A DNA stretch of 8,094 nucleotides, taken from the NCBI GenBank assembly GCA_003512125.1, contig DOSQ01000124.1:369-8462 (forward strand), in the 5' to 3' direction. A program made the translations under genes and the position numbers. The DNA comes from Acidaminococcaceae bacterium (lineage in GTDB: Bacteria > Bacillota > Negativicutes > Acidaminococcales > Acidaminococcaceae). Of the stretch, positions 5,930 to 8,094 are shown piece by piece. Each line of letters begins with the position of its first letter. Position 1 is the stretch's first letter. Below the pieces are notes generated by a model. It was not told the origin of the DNA. It made no database searches and saw only the letters and a program-made list of their open reading frames with translations.

Positions 5930-6255
5930 GACTTATCACCTGCTTCATCCTGACCAGACTCAGAATGCTCCATATAGCACAGTACTCCGGAAGGCACCAC
6001 ATACAGGATAATACCGTCAGCAGTATCACCGATCTTGTCATACAGACGGCCTGCACTGTAGCTGTTTCCCAGCGTTGTATAAGGACTGTTCGCCACATAT
6101 CCGATCTGTCCGAGACCTTCCAGTTCAATCTTGATTGCCTCGCTGTCATATTTGTTGTCAGGTTCCTTGACCAGATGTACCGTCAGACCCGGTTTAAGGA
6201 ACTCCTGTCCATGATAGTGATTTGTACCTGTCAGAGTAAAGTAGGTTCGTTTCAT
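5926..6255 (-). CDS. Stand-alone HIRAN-domain protein, 109 aa
   Basis: The start at 6255 is chosen because a perfect AGGAGG (complement of 6263-6268) sits 7 nt upstream; the longer frame back to 6345 adds 30 residues without a better ribosome site. Residues 1-58 fit the HIRAN pattern: FTLTGTNHYHGQEFLKPG, then VHLVKEPDNKYDSEAI and LGQIGYVANSP. HIRAN domains bind DNA ends (3'-OH single-stranded ends in the eukaryotic fork-remodeller HLTF) and are often fused to SF2 helicases or nucleases. Here the domain is alone, with a C-terminal strand region (GIILYVVPSGVLCYM) and an acidic tail. The likely role is recognising damaged or invading DNA for a partner. It is the first gene of a two-gene minus-strand unit. 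No clear promoter was found; the leader holds a possible hairpin, CCGCT/AGCGG (6291-6295 with 6310-6314). Confidence 0.8.
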   Translation of the reverse strand: MKRTYFTLTGTNHYHGQEFLKPGLTVHLVKEPDNKYDSEAIKIELEGLGQIGYVANSPYTTLGNSYSAGRLYDKIGDTADGIILYVVPSGVLCYMEHSESGQDEAGDKS

Positions 6256-6574
6256 GATTCTTCCTCCTGTCGTATGATTGCATGGTTTTCCCGCTAAAAA
6301 ACTTATTGCAGCGGATTTCCCGGTTTTATGGAAGTTTTGTTTCAATAACTTTTACTTTTAAAGGTTCATTTAAAGATTCCATACCTCCCACTATCTCGTT
6401 GAATGAAAAACTAAACCTCGACTCAAATATCGTCTCATTACATAACCTCGTTCTATGAGGCTAAAATCCCCCTTAAAACGGGTGTGTTATTTTTCAAAAC
6501 ATGGTATAATATCTGTGTTCTGGTTTGCAGTGTAATCGAAACAGGCATAGCAAACAGACGGCTCGCTGGTTCTT
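6256..6574. other. Intergenic region between the HIRAN gene and the IS30 element
   Basis: No convincing gene. On the minus strand an 18-codon reading frame (6326-6382) has GGGAGG only 1 nt before its ATG and lies in a longer frame that is open without a start. There are small inverted repeats (CCTC/GAGG around 6446-6460; GTTTGC/GCAAAC at 6523-6528 and 6550-6555) and a plus-strand -10 element, listed separately. Confidence 0.4.
6502..6510 (+). promoter_or_regulatory. Extended -10 promoter facing the IS30 element
   Basis: TGGTATAAT contains a perfect -10 with TG at the extended position. No clear -35. Transcription would start near 6517 and run into the left end of the IS within about 60 nt. 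No plus-strand gene follows before the IS, so it may be the promoter of a transcription unit interrupted by the insertion. Confidence 0.4.
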
Positions 6575-6586
6575 ATGCAAAAGTAA
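6575..6586 (+). repeat. Left terminal inverted repeat of the IS30 element
   Basis: ATGCAAAAGTAA, matching the complement of 8082-8093 without mismatch. It continues as ACGCGAC, giving a 17-nt stretch (6577-6593) that matches 8031-8047 in direct orientation with 2 mismatches. Confidence 0.6.
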
Positions 6587-6620
6587 ACGCGACCCGCCTT
6601 TTATTTACATATGACAGATC

Positions 6621-6634
6621 GATCACTATCTGCA
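6621..6634 (+). repeat. Left subterminal inverted repeat of the IS30 element
   Basis: GATCACTATCTGCA, the exact complement of 7991-8004. It lies just past the transposase stop codon, mirroring the copy just before the transposase start, so it probably marks a transposase-binding site. Confidence 0.6.
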
Positions 6635-6647
6635 TCCAAAACTTGCT

Positions 6648-7976
6648 TTATCTGTTTTTCTTAAACAGGTCTGGCGTTAAATGGACTTCATCTGGCGGGA
6701 TGAGGTCCATTTTTAATAGGCCGAATAAGGATCTCATTGCATCATCTTCTTCCCGTATCAGTTCATACGGTGCTTTCCCACCCAGCCCGGGCCTTCTTGT
6801 ACTGTTTATATGGTTCATGAGTTTCGTCATATCTTCTTGCGTATAAGGATCCAGACTTTTTCCACGGGGAATCACATACCGGATATATTCATGATTCTTT
6901 TCTATATGTGCCTTTTGCCAGGAGGCCATAGGATCACAATAGAACAGTTTCGTCCGGCATTCGTAGTCTTCTGTCAGCTCCAACTCATCGACACGCTTGA
7001 ATTCCCCACCGTTATCTGTCAGGAAAACAGGGAACAATTGACGGAACCGTTCTATCCCAAGCCCTCGTTCCAGATAATCGAATATCCGCTTCACTGACTC
7101 GGCTTTTCCATCCGGCATAAGGAACAGCAGCATGATTGAATTCGACTGGAAAATCATCGTAAGCAGACGTTTTCCACGTTCCCGTATGCCTTTCACGGTA
7201 TCCATCTCCACTACGTCATGAGCGGAACTCTTCATATAGTTCTCATAGTCTTCGTAGCTTCGTCCTTCCCGGTAGCTCTGGTCCGCGAATCCTTTAGGAA
7301 GCTCCTTCGCGTTTTTCCTGCGCGGTTTGTATCCGGTCTTCCTGCGTAAATCAATATTCCGAATGGTCATCCTGCCAGCGTCGATGTAGTTATAAAGACT
7401 TCGCAACGAGATGGGCATCTCTGCCTTGTGTTCCGCGTAGATATGCGTCAGCGGCTGCCCTTTTCTCACCAGCCGTGTTACAAGTTCGTCCATTTGTCTC
7501 ATCTGCTCATCCGTAACACGGATCCCCTGCCGGCTCTTCGAACGCCTCCGGCTGGACGCTGCGTCTGCGTATTTGGCACTGTATATGTATTTCTCTTTAA
7601 GGCAGTGTCTTCTTTGCTGGCAGTTATTACACACATAAGGCGGCCGCTCTGACCTGTAACAGGCTATGGGAACATATCTTTTGCATAACGTCCTGCAGTC
7701 CTTCTTTTTGCAGTGTTTACACTGGCCGACGCAGCCTTTTGTATGGCCCTGACACAAGTTCGTTATCCTGCACCGGCCGGCGTAATAACAGTCTTTCATA
7801 GCATGAAAGGTAGCCATAATATACGTCCGGTTTTCCAACACCTCATGCGCAACGGTGGATGGATGCCTTCCAATGGTTCTTGCTATCCGTTTAAATGAAT
7901 CCCCCCTGCATAAACCTGTTTCAATTGCCAGCCGGTCTGTTAAATCCATCTGGCCAAAGCACTTATAATAACTCAT
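6648..7976 (-). CDS. IS30-family transposase, 442 aa
   Basis: The start at 7976 has AAGGAAG about 6 nt upstream. The N-terminal helix-turn-helix (about 25-50) contains FKRIARTIGRHPSTVAHEV, the IS30-type DNA-binding motif. A Cys-rich region with 12 cysteines between C63 and C125 (several C-x2-C and C-x3-C pairs) suggests zinc binding, as in Clostridia-type IS30 transposases. The DDE catalytic core (rve fold) is complete: D259 in VEMDTVKG, D321 in FLTDNGGEF, E359 in HIEKNHEYIRYVIPRGK. FYCDPMASWQ (345-354) is the usual pre-Glu segment. The enzyme cuts and joins the IS ends, typically through a circular intermediate with abutted ends. The frame has no break and no catalytic residue is missing, so the element could be active. 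Confidence 0.93.
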   Translation of the reverse strand: MSYYKCFGQMDLTDRLAIETGLCRGDSFKRIARTIGRHPSTVAHEVLENRTYIMATFHAMKDCYYAGRCRITNLCQGHTKGCVGQCKHCKKKDCRTLCKRYVPIACYRSERPPYVCNNCQQRRHCLKEKYIYSAKYADAASSRRRSKSRQGIRVTDEQMRQMDELVTRLVRKGQPLTHIYAEHKAEMPISLRSLYNYIDAGRMTIRNIDLRRKTGYKPRRKNAKELPKGFADQSYREGRSYEDYENYMKSSAHDVVEMDTVKGIRERGKRLLTMIFQSNSIMLLFLMPDGKAESVKRIFDYLERGLGIERFRQLFPVFLTDNGGEFKRVDELELTEDYECRTKLFYCDPMASWQKAHIEKNHEYIRYVIPRGKSLDPYTQEDMTKLMNHINSTRRPGLGGKAPYELIREEDDAMRSLFGLLKMDLIPPDEVHLTPDLFKKNR

Positions 7977-7990
7977 ATCTGCTTCCTTTC

Positions 7991-8004
7991 TGCAGATAGT
8001 GATC
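7991..8004 (-). repeat. Right subterminal inverted repeat of the IS30 element
   Basis: TGCAGATAGTGATC, the exact complement of 6621-6634. It lies between the candidate -10 and the transposase ribosome site, so transposase bound here could repress its own expression. Confidence 0.6.
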
Positions 8005-8034
8005 TTATATGAACTCTACCAGATGGCGTTGCAA
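8004..8034 (-). promoter_or_regulatory. Possible transposase promoter
   Basis: On the minus strand, TTGCAA (8029-8034, 4 of 6) is followed after 19 nt by TATAAG (complement of 8004-8009, 5 of 6). The spacing is longer than ideal. Transcription would start near 7997, about 20 nt before the start codon. Confidence 0.35.
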
Positions 8035-8081
8035 TAGTAAACACGACTTTTTTTGAGTTTTTTTCCAATTTGAACACAGTG

Positions 8082-8093
8082 TTACTTTTGCAT
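8082..8093 (-). repeat. Right terminal inverted repeat of the IS30 element
   Basis: TTACTTTTGCAT, the exact complement of 6575-6586. It is one base from the window edge. Confidence 0.6.
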
Positions 8094-8094
8094 T

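Larger units (their letters stand above)
6575..8093 (-). mobile_element. IS30-family insertion sequence, about 1.52 kb
   Basis: It contains one intact transposase gene (minus strand) bounded by a 12-bp perfect inverted repeat, ATGCAAAAGTAA (6575-6586) and its complement (8082-8093). Further inside, a 14-bp perfect inverted repeat, GATCACTATCTGCA (6621-6634) with its complement (7991-8004), flanks the gene closely. The size fits the IS30 family. The right end coincides with the window edge, so the exact right boundary and any target-site duplication cannot be verified. Confidence 0.7.

Noticed and set aside
6326..6382. Minus-strand 18-codon frame with GGGAGG next to its ATG
   Set aside because: The ribosome-site-like sequence is only 1 nt from the ATG, too close for normal initiation, and nothing else supports a leader peptide.
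6648..7898. Plus-strand frames of 61-120 codons across the IS30
   Set aside because: They are antisense shadows of the transposase, which has an intact DDE core, helix-turn-helix and ribosome site.

Overview
The window looks like an accessory, mobile-element-rich stretch of a Bacillota (Firmicutes) genome, probably an anaerobic gut-type bacterium. The basis is strong AGGAGG-type ribosome sites, AT-rich intergenic DNA with extended -10 promoters, Rpn-family (PD-(D/E)XK) genes, a HicB-like antitoxin and an IS30-family element with a Cys-rich transposase. The genus cannot be fixed from the sequence alone.

Layout from left to right: (1) the 5' end of an Rpn-like nuclease gene, minus strand, running off the left edge, with its own promoter; (2) a 1082-residue plus-strand protein joining a single phospholipase-D-type HKD half-site, an SF2 helicase core and a DUF3427-like C-terminus; (3) a coding-like fragment just after it; (4) a compact minus-strand structured RNA (about 3968-4063) with a near-consensus promoter placed so that transcription starts at its closing stem; (5) a truncated orphan HicB-like antitoxin (minus) with its own promoter; (6) a complete Rpn-family nuclease gene (plus) with a promoter, a hairpin covering its ribosome site, a strong terminator, and an internal ribosome site plus in-frame ATG that would make a separate 65-residue C-terminal protein; (7) a second coding-like fragment; (8) a minus-strand two-gene unit: a 109-residue HIRAN-domain protein overlapping by ATGA a 39-residue single-span membrane protein; (9) an IS30-family element of about 1.5 kb filling the rest of the window.

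Functional reading: the helicase/HKD protein, two Rpn genes, a HicB fragment, a HIRAN protein and a structured RNA together suggest a defence or genome-plasticity island rather than housekeeping DNA. The genes are in separate transcription units, so a single co-operating system is inference only. The two best leads are the Rpn gene-within-a-gene (a toxin/antitoxin arrangement reported for Rpn proteins) and the unassigned structured RNA.
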